A DNA stretch of 35,266 nucleotides from Hypsibius dujardini (lineage: Eukaryota > Tardigrada > Eutardigrada > Parachela > Hypsibiidae): contig LRSR01013312.1 in NCBI GenBank assembly GCA_001579985.1, positions 37,501 through 72,766 on the forward strand, read 5' to 3'. Each line of letters begins with the position of its first letter. The stretch's first letter is position 1. The notes below the pieces were generated by a model, which worked only from the letters and a program-made list of their open reading frames with translations, was not told where the DNA came from and ran no database searches. Shown piece after piece: positions 8,791 to 21,000 of this stretch. A program made the translations under genes and the position numbers.

Positions 8791-10370
8791 GTCAAAATGT
8801 TTCTCGCGTTTGCTCGTCCCCTCGGTACGTCAAAACTCGGTTTAAATTGGCTCGATTCACGACCACTAACTCGTTTTATCGTTTAAATAGGAAATAGAAA
8901 ATCGCTTGTTTAAATACTTCCTGCAGATATTCAAACGACAACCTCTCTCGACGCACCTTCGTGCACTTCATACACGTGATTGCTCATCGCTCTTGAGGCT
9001 TCGTTTGCACCTTCCCAGTAAGAGTCCCGGATGTCTGACCAATCAGGGTGAGGTTCATCGCCTGCCACAATTACATTTTCCTGCTTTGGTGGCTTCAGGG
9101 ACCGATCCCTACCATCTGCTCATGACAAAAAGTATTTTGTTATCAAGCGATCGCTTCTTCTTCAGGCAGAAACAAGCTTTGCAAGTTAGCAAGAGCTCCG
9201 TGGCTTACCCCGGGAGTGAATTAGTTCTAGCCACACCTCCTCGATAGTTCAGGTCAACTAAAAAGATCTGTGTAAAACATTACGCTGCCCGAGCTAATAA
9301 TCCCTAACTCCTTCAGCGAAAATATTCACCTAATACAGTATTGTATCTCTTTAAATTAGTTAAACGTGCTCTCGAGCCAATGAAAAAATTGCATCATCCC
9401 GCAACAAAACCGATGACCTGCCAGTTTGAACACTTTTAAACCAGCACTTTGTTAGCATTAGTCACAGTGCAAGAAGTCGATTAGAAGGCCCGAAGCTGCT
9501 ACCAAAGATGTTTCCGACTTCCGTTGTTTAGCCAAGCAGCCATGTAGAAATTGAAAGTCTGACGATCTGGAAGGAATATTAGATTTTTTTGGGAAATTTT
9601 TAAAGCCCAAAGGAGTTTAAATTCCTGACATTGAAGCAACAATTACTGAACTCTAAAGATAAAGCAACTCGTGGCAGTTACACATATTGCTTGTTATGAA
9701 GGGATAAACTTTGTTCGGGCAATCATGCGCATGACGCAGATTATTAGTCGTATTTGTCGTTCAAACCCTTAATATGTGGATCTTAATCTCGTCATCTTCT
9801 GGGAATTTATTTCCGGATTTCCTACCAACTTTGAATATAAGTCCCAGAGCCTTACTTCAACAAAACAGCGCAAATTAGTGCTCTCAACACAATGGCCAAA
9901 ACATGGATGTGACGCAGGGATGATTCGAGGTGAAATAAGAGACTGGTGGTACACTTGTTTGCTGCTGCTCAGTCTATGCTCAAACATATGGGATCTTTTT
10001 CCCAAGTAAAACGCGAAGCCATATTATCAGCTGCGAATATAATCGTCTTACGAGGCGACTACAAGCGACCTCAAGCATAAAATCTTTCACAGTAATGAAT
10101 CCCCTTCCAGGCAATATCAAAAGACCTTCTTATGCTGCCCTTATTAAGATGACAAAAAGTACAAGCGCGACTAAACGCGATGCATACAACCTTCATTAAT
10201 CTGCGGTGTTACTATACAACTCCCAGATGTTGAAAAGATTAAACAGGAGAGACTATTCTTCGTACGCTTTGCTTCACATTTTTTTAAACATTTTGGGAGT
10301 TTGCGAGGTCGATCAAAAATTTATTTTTTAGAACTGCTAACGCAGATGATTGTTTAATTTCATTGGGAAC
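8791..10370. other. No gene recognised
   Basis: Short frames only (the longest about 113 codons at 8906-9247, without any motif). Splice-like sites occur but no coherent exon series could be built. Confidence 0.4.
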
Positions 10371-10382
10371 TCGTGGCAATTA

Positions 10383-10706
10383 ATGGCATCATGCCTGATA
10401 ATGAGACAAATTACCCGACTGGATATTGAAATTATCACACCGGCTTCGATGAGCACAAACCTCCTGGGTGGATTGCCATTTGTTGGTCCCGCTTTTGAAA
10501 CGGCTCTAGAAGAGGTCAAACAAGACTACCCCCTCTTGAATGTTTCACAACAATTCATCCTCATCACCGCCACCGATGAAACCATCATTGAAGGACACTG
10601 CGCCGAGAGCGAGAGCGAAACCGAATTGCAAAATATTATTACCAACGTCGGGAGAATAGAAAGTCATTGGATGACCGGAGACTTTGGACAATTTTCATCT
10701 TGTCAG
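10383..10706 (+). pseudogene. Lone first exon of an ANF-receptor-like gene, frameshifted
   Basis: The open frame from the ATG at 10383 encodes IEIITPASMSTNLLGGLPFV and ALEEVKQDYPLLNVSQQF, which aligns with receptor A exon 1 (12065-12416) and has no signal peptide. After about 10600 the homologous reading continues in another frame: AKYYYQRREN and LWTIFILSG match AEYFYRRPNS and CWTIFILPG of receptor A. One frameshift therefore separates the two halves. The homologous splice donor (TCAG|GTTTGA at 10706) is kept, but no counterpart of exon 2 is found before receptor A begins 1.36 kb downstream. A truncated tandem duplicate is the simplest reading; a sequencing indel could mimic the frameshift. 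Confidence 0.7.
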
Positions 10707-12064
10707 GTTTGATTTTTGGTCCGACCATCTTCCGGTCGAAAAATGTTGCGCATTTTTGCAAAATTTGCGCCAAGTACCAAAAGTGTTGAAAGATATCTGA
10801 AATATCGTTAGGGCCCGAGACGTAAATTACACCCCGCGGGGAAAAAGTCCGACCAAGTACAGTGGTACACAAAATGTTCGAACGCTTTCACGAAATCCCA
10901 GTGTTGGTCTGTTGATTTAGGTTGTGGGAATTTGGCGGTTCTGCTGACGCAAATGTAACGAGAAATAATTAATAGCATAGCAAGCCATTTCTGGGCTTAA
11001 GTTGTAAACGTGTCATTGATGAATACTCTAATCAAAGTCCTGTTTTGTTTTCCTAGCCGACTTGCTTTCCTGATGACAAAGTATTTGAGCTGCAACGGAT
11101 AGGAGGAAATCACTTTCTCATCAAGTCTGCGACACCCTGCTGTAGTCGAAGCATAATGTTTCTGCAGAGCCTTATTTTGTTCAAGTTAACTAATCAAAGT
11201 TTATTTTACAAGCGTATATCGTTTAATTATTCGAGTAAATGGTGAAGTAACACTGGCGAGTATTTTGTTATCTCATAGTCAAATCAAGCATATAAACAAC
11301 GGGACCATTAGGCCATCTCCCTGGTTGACTTCGCCAAAACGACTTATGCTCCACCTGCTAGCCTGCCGGTCTGGTTAAGTTACGATTTCTAAAAGCGGCT
11401 TGGTTAACGGCCTTTACCTCGTACCTACGGCTGATTTTAATGCGCAAAACTCAACCCAATACTGCACTGACGCGTTAGCTTTGCGCACTGCAAGAGCATT
11501 ACTTCATTATCCTAGCCCTGAGTGCACGTACACTTATGCGCGGATCCATAGGTCTTAGTTTACGGTGGGTCTATTTCTACTGCGTGAAGCTATCGCGTCA
11601 GTACAGTACTGTGAAAAGATAATACCACTTGCTGAAGCCCACTCCAAGTTACCCATCTCAGTTTACCGAAAGCTCACACCTAGGTCTATCTGATGACAGC
11701 GGATTCAGAATTTAATTTCCCATCAAATAATTACATCCGCCTCTTTACCACCAAAATGGGACTTTACTCACAATTTTGCCTCTTTTTGAGTACATCATTC
11801 ATGGGTTCCACAAGTGGTGACGCTATATTCCTCTAGTACCGAATTTTTAACAAAATGATCCATTTATCGATTTTTCATTTGTCACGGTGAGCTTGCATCT
11901 ATTAACAGACACTTTTTTTTCACGATCGTCCACGTTTTCATTCGCATTTCATGCGACACGTTCAAGGCTGTAGCATTAAAGGTCACACTGGATCGTTAGA
12001 TATACATCAAAAGGAGGCTTTTCCCTCCGAATCATAAGAGAATTTACCTTTGAGTATATTTAAA
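10707..12064. other. No gene recognised; 5' flank of receptor A
   Basis: No exon-like frame related to receptor exons 2-12 and no other motif was found. The promoter of receptor A must lie at its 3' end, but no convincing TATA box or initiator is visible. Confidence 0.4.
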
Positions 12065-15000
12065 ATGTTAACATTGGTTTGTGCCTTGCACATGTGCACT
12101 GTATTAACGTGGATCCAGTTTACGTGGTCAGTTGTGAACGCGCGCACCCTCCACATCGACATCATCACGCCAGGGTCGATGAGCACGGCATTATTGGGTG
12201 GACTACCCTTTGTCAGACCGGCTTTTGACTCCGCACTGGAAGACATCAAACAAGACTACCCATCTCTCACCGTCTCACAGGCATTCATCACCGCTAATGA
12301 AAGTGAGGAATGTATGGGTGAAAACATCGACCATGTAGCTGAGTACTTTTACCGTCGACCAAACAGCTGCCCGTTGAAAGAAGAAGGTTTTTGTTGGACG
12401 ATATTCATTCTACCAGGTTTGGTTCGACTTTTTACTTCGTTTCGATTGAAATGGTATACGGGAAAGTAGTTGATGTATTAATCAACTACAGGATGCAGCA
12501 GGAATCTCGACGAAATACAACAGTTCGGTACCGAGCTGAACAAAGTGGTGCTTTCAAGGTATGTGACGCAAAAAAGAACATCAAATTGGTTGGCTCAACC
12601 TCCTAATTTGCTCTGGGACAGAGCTTTCCAAATTCGATTGTGCCGCCTGTGGTATACCTATACTTATATACCTTATACGCTTCATATACTTAATATTAAT
12701 TTTCATATACTTATCTATAGTTCATGTTGTATTGACCCTGTATACTTGTCGCTTATACTTATACTTAAAATATATACTTACACCTTTGCATATACTTGCT
12801 CCTATGTATGCCTGGTGGTGCTCTTATAAATTTATACCTACATACTTAAACGTATACTTATACCTTTATACTTATACTTATACTTATACTTACATACTTA
12901 CTATATTTAGGGGTAGTAACCATCACCACCCTACCCGACTAACCTACCTGCCTTATACCTATACTTATACTTGCACCTATCTCTATGGGTGGTGGCAACC
13001 ACCACCCTACCTGCATTATATTTATACTTACATACAGTACTTATACTTATACTTACATACTTACTATACTTAAGGGTAGTAACCATCACCACCCTACCTG
13101 ACTAACCTACCTGCCTTATACCTATACTTACACTTGCACCTATCTCTATGGGTGGTGACTACCACCACCCTACCTGCATTATATTTATACAGGTCTATTC
13201 ACTACCATATGGCCAGGCGTACGGGAATGCTCCGGAATCCCTGCATAACAGTCGGAATGCTGTTAAACTTTATTCAGCTGACGTTAGTGATTTTTGACAA
13301 ACAAATATCATAAAAAAAATCTAAATCCAAATGACGTGCGATCTGAAAAATCTTTAAAAAAACCCAATTTTCACCAATTTCCAAAAAAACTAAGTCTTTA
13401 AAAACTGAATTTTTAAAAATTCAATTATTTTCAGATTTCACCTCAAAAGGGCTTATATTATAGCTGGAGACATGCCCTAGACATTTTATTAATCTGAAAG
13501 AGAATTTGTTTCATAATTTGGTTTTGCTACCGATTTACAGGCAAGGAAAAATAGTGTGAAAACCTGTGGCCACATCTGGTCTTGAATTTTTACAAATTAC
13601 CTGAAAAGTTTGGTTCTGACCAAAGATCTGACAAATTCAATTTTTTCTGCTGCAAGACTTATCAAACATCAATTACAGAATGAAGAAAGTGGGCATAAAT
13701 CTCCCGAACTTGGGTTTTGATGAATTTGGGTAGCTGGCCATGTGGTAGTAAATAGACTTGTACTTACATACTTTTACTTATACTGTACTGCCACGATTTT
13801 AAGGGTGGGTTTAGCCCCGCCCCTCCTGATAGACTGTACGTGACGTCACAGATCACTTCCGTTCATCAACGGCTGTATTCCGTCCGCCAAAAGCGCAGTG
13901 AAACCAGTGAACACAAGTTGGACCGGGGGTCGGTAATTTACGTGTAGGGCAAAAAACCCACCCTTAAAATCGTAGCAGTACAGTATTTATACTTACGATA
14001 CTTATGAATGGAGGCTGTAACCAAGCTACCTAACGGCTCAACCAGACAGTCTACGGTGTCTTAGCAAGGTTATCAGAGCATCCAGAAGGTTCACGGTGTC
14101 CATAGAAGGCTGATGGAGCCTCAGGAATGCGACGGAACATTCAGAAGGTTAACGGCTTCTCCTGAAAGTTGACGGCTTCTCCGGAAGATGGGAGATGAAC
14201 TTTCGCTATGCCTGGAAGCGTTGCAATGTCTCTGGAGGGTGGTACTGTAGAATCTCGATCCATCCGTGGTGCCTACGTCATCACACAGTAAAAAGCCACA
14301 GTTTTGATTGATTGCAAAGATGCGCGAACCACAAAACCGCACGTGTTGATTGATTGATTTGCGTAAGCAGTTCAGTTACAGTTTTCGTCCTTCCTTTCTG
14401 CGGTCGATTCATTGAATTGTGCTCGTGTTTTTGTGTTTTCTTTAACATTTCAAAAAAATGGGCCGTGGTAGTCGCTACATCGAACAAGAAAGAGAAAGGA
14501 CTAGGAATTTGGGAGGAAAAAGCGCTTGATTGATCGATTGAAGCGTAACAGTTGTTTTGGCCCACCGGGTCTGATTGACTGGGGGGTCCAAAAAAGTACC
14601 ACGGATGGGTCGCAATTCTACCGTGTGTCTAACCGAAATGTGTACGGCTTGTCCAGACGATAGTCTGTTTGACGGTAGCCGGCCCGACCGAAAGGTGGCG
14701 AGTCTGAACGGTGGGTTCACTATGCTTCCGAAAGGTTGACGGAGTCTGCGCAAGATTGGCGTAGCGTCCAGGTTGACGGAGTCTCGGGACAGTTAACGGA
14801 GAGTCCGGAAAGTGGATAGTCCCTCTGGAAGCTTAACGGCTTGATCGAAAGGTGGAAGATCTGTAAAGAGAGTTGACGGCAATATTAACCGTCCAGGGTA
14901 TTTGGGCGAGCTTGGGGTGTGTTTTGAAGGTCAGCTGTGTGACAGCAAGGTGGCTGGCTCCTCTGGAGAACAGATGGTGTGTACGGAATGTGGACGTTGA

Positions 15001-18000
15001 GTCCGGAAGGTTAAGGGTGTCTCAGAAAGGTGGTAGGCCTGTCCGGAGGGTTGTCGGCTCGTTCGGATGGTGGTCAGTCTGTCCTTAGGGTTTCATAACA
15101 CCTCCGTCGGGATCAATCGGGAACGGCAACCGTGTTTATGAAAGGTAAACGGCTTGTCAGAAAGGAGCACGGTGCATCGGGAATATTTGCTGTGTGCAAG
15201 AAAGGCGATTGCTCATCTGAAGTTTGGACGGTAAGGGAGCGTTCAACAATGACGTTAGCGCCTGATATTAGGCGACCTTATTCCCCCCCTCCCTTCCGTC
15301 AGAGCTCGTCAGAAATTCCTAGACTCCCCATGTTCTTCAGGCACTGACATCAGCTCGAGCCGATCCCCCCCCCCTCCATCTGCTAAAACTTTTTCATGCT
15401 TTTGATTTCTAAAAGTAGCCATTTTCTAAGTATAATGTGTAAGTATCAGGGAAGTGGGGATAAGTAGGGGCTAACTCGTTTTAGGCACAAGTATAAGTAT
15501 AAAGTATAAGTATCAGGAAAGTGGGGAAAGGTAGGGGTTAACTTTTCCTAGGGATAAGTATAAGTATAAAGTATAAGCATGTATGTATCTCTGAGGTATA
15601 AGGAAGGCTGAGAGAAGTATGAGTCACACCCATCATATCGCATACCGGCCAGGCATATTACGCGTGTAACGAAACTGACCCCTAATTTTTAGTAAAGCAT
15701 TGTCCCATTACTAGCCAAATCTCTCCTAATAGGGTCTTGAGCATAAGATCTGTACTTCGAATGTAGAACCACAGAAAAATGGACCTGAGACAGACCGCCT
15801 TTATTTTTCCATAACTACACTTACGTTATGATGTTTTCACTCCTTGCGAGTTATGGGATTTCAAATTTATGTACCAAAACTCAGTTATTTCGCATTCTAA
15901 TTTTGAATCGATTTCGTCTGCAATGAGCTCACCAATAACGCATGCAAATATGACCCCGTAACCATTGAAAAGTAATCTAAACTTCGTCACAAAATCAGGT
16001 TTTCGAAAATGTCTTAGAATCTCAGGAGGACAATTAAAAATGTAAGTCACCCTCTCAGGCACCAAGCAGTTTTGAATTGACAAAGAGTAATAGACAGCAG
16101 TTTTGGCATAGTTTGAGAAAATTATACTTGTGACCCGTTATCAATCCCTGATCCGACCGTCGCTCGGGTTTGTCAGGACAACACCGAGCCTCACCTGTAA
16201 CAGTTCTCAAGGTTCCACTTCTGACGTAGTGTGTGGGCGTTTTTAAGAAACATTTCAAGTGGTTCAAGACTTCACGAATCGAAAATGTTCAGGCTTTATA
16301 ATTTTTTCAACTTTCTCAATCTTGTAGTAGCATCAGCAGCTCGTATCTCATCCAAAAGGCGCGATTCCCCACCTTGCTAACAACCTCCGTTGCTCCAATA
16401 TCTCCAACGTACTACGCGTCCTTTCTACGGCTGATAAGGATGTACAATTGGACAACAGTAGTGGTTGTAACTGATATCGGGGGCATCAATCCAGTGTACG
16501 AAATCGGCGGCAGAGCGGCTTTCAATCTGCTCGCTAGTGCCATCCCACGAATTGATGTCACCTTCATACCGGTCAACCTTACCGGCGATGTTTCAGCGGT
16601 CGAACTCATCCAGCTGCTACAGATTCTCAAAGCCACCACGCGAGGTAATTGCAAAGCGCAACCTGGTATTAGAAAACCATTATTGCCATTGATGTACCGG
16701 TGCGAACATTTAGTTCAGGAAACAGACGGGATCTACCAGGTGCGGGAATCATTTTTAGGTATCACTATTGTCCCACCCTTTTCCCACCTTTTCACTATAG
16801 TCCCTGTCTGTTCCAAGTCGGAAATAACTTCATTGTCATCTGAGCGGTCCCCGTCATCTGCGACGGAGCTGCCACTCTCACTCATTTTGTCTCGATACTA
16901 AAGTCAGAGTACAAATAAACTACTATAGAAAATTGTTTGGCTCTTGCATATCAATCAATCATTCCATCAATCAGTGATATTTCTTATGAATAATTAAGTA
17001 TCCTGGTAACGTCTTGAAAGTAATTTTTTATTGTATTTCAACTAAAAAAATTAAAAGGGTGGGACCATAGTGAAAAGGGTGGGAAAAGGGTGGGACTATA
17101 TTGAATGGATGGGAAAGGGTTGGACTATAGTGATTTCCATCATTTTTTGCACACAGATAGAAGCGTGCGTGTGCCAAAATTTCTTAGTAAAAACACATTT
17201 TCACCACATCACTGAGTACAACATTCATTTTCGCGTATGTGGTTCCGTTTTTAAGTGAATTATAACGAAGGAAGATTTTTATTTGCACATAGCTCTCCGA
17301 TCTTGAGTTTTCAAGTTCAAGTCAGTCAAATCTAGGACAACACTGAAGGATGGTTATCTTCCCTAATTTTCTTCTACTTCTCTGAGTAGCAACCAAAAAC
17401 GTTTCTTTATCGCGTGAATCTTTGAATAGATGAAATTTCCAAACGTTTAAGTGGCCAAAAACCCTGGTGGGTCTATTACTCTGTCCACAGCGGCAATTCA
17501 AAAGTTGTGCAAAAATGATTCCCGCACCTGGTATAGGCACACAAAACTGAGAAAGGTAATTTACTCTGGGAAATGGAGAAAGAAGGCAATTAGAAATTAG
17601 ATTTTGTGAAAATGTGAAGACAGATACTGTAGAATTCCGATCAACTGGCGCAATCAGCTCAGTCAAAAGAGACCGGAGCTGATTGCAAATATAAGAGACC
17701 ACAAGACTGCACATGCTTGATTTTCAATGATGTGTTTTCACTTTCGTTTTCTCTCTTTTTTCTTTGATCGATTCATTGATTGTGCCAGTTTATCTGCGAG
17801 TTGGAGAACTTTTTTTGTCGCGAAAATGAGGAAACAAAATCACTACGACCACTTGGAGAAAACAAGGATCCTTGCCCTATTTCATTGCGCAGATTTATCC
17901 TAAACCAAATTTGCAAAAAGGAACGGCATACCGCGACGCACACTTCTGAACTGGCTCAAGTAATTGTGATTGAAAGTGGCGAAAGTGATTGATTCCTTGA

Positions 18001-21000
18001 TTGGTTTTGATTTTTAACGGTATTTCAAAGTTTGCATTAGATCGATTGATTGACAACACAAACAGGTCTTTGCGTTGGCTCTTGTCGATCGATTGCTTGC
18101 TTGATTGATTTAGTATTCCGTTCACCGAGTTGATTGACTGATTTCTCAGAAAACTTGTCTGGTTGACTCAGTGATGCCCTGAACCGCTTGATTGATTGTT
18201 TTGCTAAAGTGATCATTTGATCGATCAATTGATTGACCCGTAGTTCGATCTTTCTAATTGATTGATTGATCAGACACACAGATTCGAGTCCATTTGCCTG
18301 CGCTTGATTGATCGATACGCAACAATCCCTGCAGTGCACAATTATGCGAGGAACGCAACGTCGAACAACTTTTCGTCCCCGTTGGAATGACTGGAAAATG
18401 GCAGCTATTGCACGTAATGGTCAATCGTGCGTTTAAAGCTTTCTTTAAAGCCGAATATCATTAGTGGCGGAATGAAAACAACGCTGAAACCAAAAGCGGA
18501 TACATAAAAAACCAGGACGACAAGATTTTATTGATTTGATCTCAGCAGCTTGGCAGGCGGTTGATTTGGAGACTGTGCGAAAGGCATTTATAAAGTCAGA
18601 AATTTTAGATGGATGTCAGATAACTGGAACGATCGGTGATGAAATCATCGGTGAAGATAAAGAAACTGATTTTGTAGATATTAGTTTTTTTAACGGAAAA
18701 GATTTCACCTGTGGAATAGAGTTCGATTTATGAAAAAAAAATGCATGGGATTGGCCGCTTGATTTCTTGATTTTTTTCCCACCAGTCATTCTCGCGGCAA
18801 ATTGTGTGAGAATCGGGTGATTGATTAACTGATTGATACATTTCAGGGTTTTTGGCCCGTCGGAAATAATTTACTGGAGGGTCCAAGAATCAGCGCCAGT
18901 TGATCGGAATTCTACAGTAAGTTGAAACAGACAGACGTGAAAGGTAGCCGGAAAAATGTAAAGATGGAAGTTCGACGTCTTTAATTAGGGTTAGACGTAC
19001 AAACTAAGCTGCCGAAGTCGTTGAAAAGAAAACTGGGGAATAGGTGGAAAGGAAAAGTCAACGGCAACAAACGGCGCCATACATTTAGAAACACAAATGT
19101 TAAACCTCAACGGTACAATTATGTTTTTTTTTGTCGTAGTTGTAATTTTGGTCGCGGACTCGTTGCCATCAAACAAACTATTAGTACGTAGTTCATATTC
19201 GACAATCTATATAGCTGTTTGATAGGCATAATCGATAACTCGCCCTGTTTTCACAGATTCAAGCAAGATTCAACGGGATGACCGACGGATCATACGTAAG
19301 TCAGAAAGTTTTTAATCACGTCTGCTTCAAAGTCCAGACATGTTGTCTTGAAAAAATAACAATAAGTAGGTGTATGTTCTGGTGAACCCATTGACACTAC
19401 CATATGACGGAGGACGGCAGCGCACTACTGCGCATGCGTATCATTTTGAAGTAAGTTGTGAACGATGCTTGATTTGTTTCTTCTTCATTGCGAAACGGTA
19501 TCGGCTAGCTCGCTATTCTGCGTCCTTAAATTACATGCTCGCCCTTCCGCGTAGGAAGCCAGGAAGTCCTATAGCTCATGCCTGTTGGTGAGCATCGGGG
19601 TGGATAACCGATTCAGTCTGAATCCCAACGCGGTGACTATCGAAGCCGATCCTTTTGTAAGCATCTGGAAGGAAAGATCCAAGGCGGCCTATAACTACAC
19701 GTATCCTGCTGGTAGACAGGTATGGTGTTAGAGTGACGTCCAAAGTGCCCTACAGTATTCAGACATATTTAAGACATCGGGCCACTCGTCCCGTGAGTGA
19801 AAATAACGTACCTTCCAATGTTCCAATTCCAAAATGAGATTACCAGCAGAAAAACATTACACTGCTATGCAGTCAGTTGCTAAATGATATGCACAGTTGC
19901 TAACTAGCGGAAACTGATGGCGAGAAAATGAAGAGGGTAGAGGTTTAAGTACGGTAAGCTTCGTGGAAGAGAGCATGCATTAATTTTGAAGCGCACTTTC
20001 TGAAATATTTGATAATGGATAAATCATACTGTCAGTCACAACTGACAAAATTTCAAACTCAAAATAGAGGAACTAATCTTTTGCTTGGACGCCTTTAGTC
20101 AAGGGACAACTAATCAAAAAAAGGGTGCATAAAGAACACTACAGGACAACAAATAAGGACAACTAGAATAACAAAACGGACCATTTTACATCCGATGTGC
20201 GTTCTTTCGCGGTTCACCATGTCCCATTAATAACTTCACATGTGAAGTTTAAGAGTAAAACGATCTCAAAATCAAAAATGATCTCAATTTAATGGAGAAA
20301 AACACTTTGACACATTGTTTTCAAGTCCGTAGGTAGCTGTGGATTTCAGATCCACAATCCCCCAGTTTCACAATTATCAGAACAAGAGGCGGCATTCCGG
20401 ATTGAGTTGTGCAAAAACAACTACTTTCGCCCGTTGCAAAGTTCTGGATTTTGGTTCCGATCTGTGGGGACTATAAACGAACCGCTGGTTGTGGCTACGA
20501 GCTCTAGGTATATTTCGCAGAATGAATTCATATTTGTGCTAGTCGTTATGCAACTCTATTACCGCATAGGGCTTGTGTCCTACTCTGAAAATCTCATAGA
20601 TCAGTGCGTTAATATTACCTCCTCCGCCACTTAGCCCCTTGTTTCAAACTGCAAAGACCCTAAACGAGATTCTGACTTGATCTAGCCTCTACTCATTCGA
20701 CACATTTCTGCTTTTTTCACACTCAGTTTTGACTTTTATAGCCGACGCAGCACGTAGCCACATCGTACGCCGCAGTCATGGTCGTAGCTCAAGTATGTCT
20801 GCATATACTTACCGTACACCGTGTTTTGGATGAGTTAAAAGGTCACTCAATTGTTGATCACCCTTAGGTGGCAGATGAATTGCGTCAGCATGAGTCACCA
20901 TTTGACTTCGGTAATGGTGCTCTGTTGGCGCGACAGTTTTTTGGGCGTACTTTCCATACGAAAGTCGGGGATATTACGTTCGACCAGCAGGGCCAACGCG

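Larger units (their letters stand above)
12559..16327 (+). other. Receptor A intron 2 (3.8 kb), repeat-filled
   Basis: The donor is AAG|GTATGT and the acceptor CTTGTAG. It contains, in order, a (TATACT)n tract with a 163-bp tandem repeat, two TA-flanked inverted-repeat elements, a degenerate ~24-bp minisatellite broken by a pogo-like element, a complementary (AGTATA)n tract, and about 700 bp without recognised features (15620-16320). Confidence 0.8.
16645..19139 (+). other. Receptor A intron 3 (2.5 kb)
   Basis: Donor GAG|GTAATT, acceptor GTCGTAG. It holds an inverted-repeat element at 16761-17134 and a pogo-like transposon at 17627-18917. The next exon (44 bp) is the smallest but one of the gene and was found by phase and by homology to receptor B. 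Confidence 0.7.

Noticed and set aside
8906-9247. 113-codon plus-strand frame
   Set aside because: No motif, no convincing start context and no neighbouring exons; base composition as in the flanks.
9769-10009. Overlapping 77- and 78-codon frames on opposite strands
   Set aside because: Complementary shadows of each other with no family resemblance.
15826-16267. Minus-strand frames of 85 and 70 codons
   Set aside because: Within receptor A intron 2, without motifs or splice structure.
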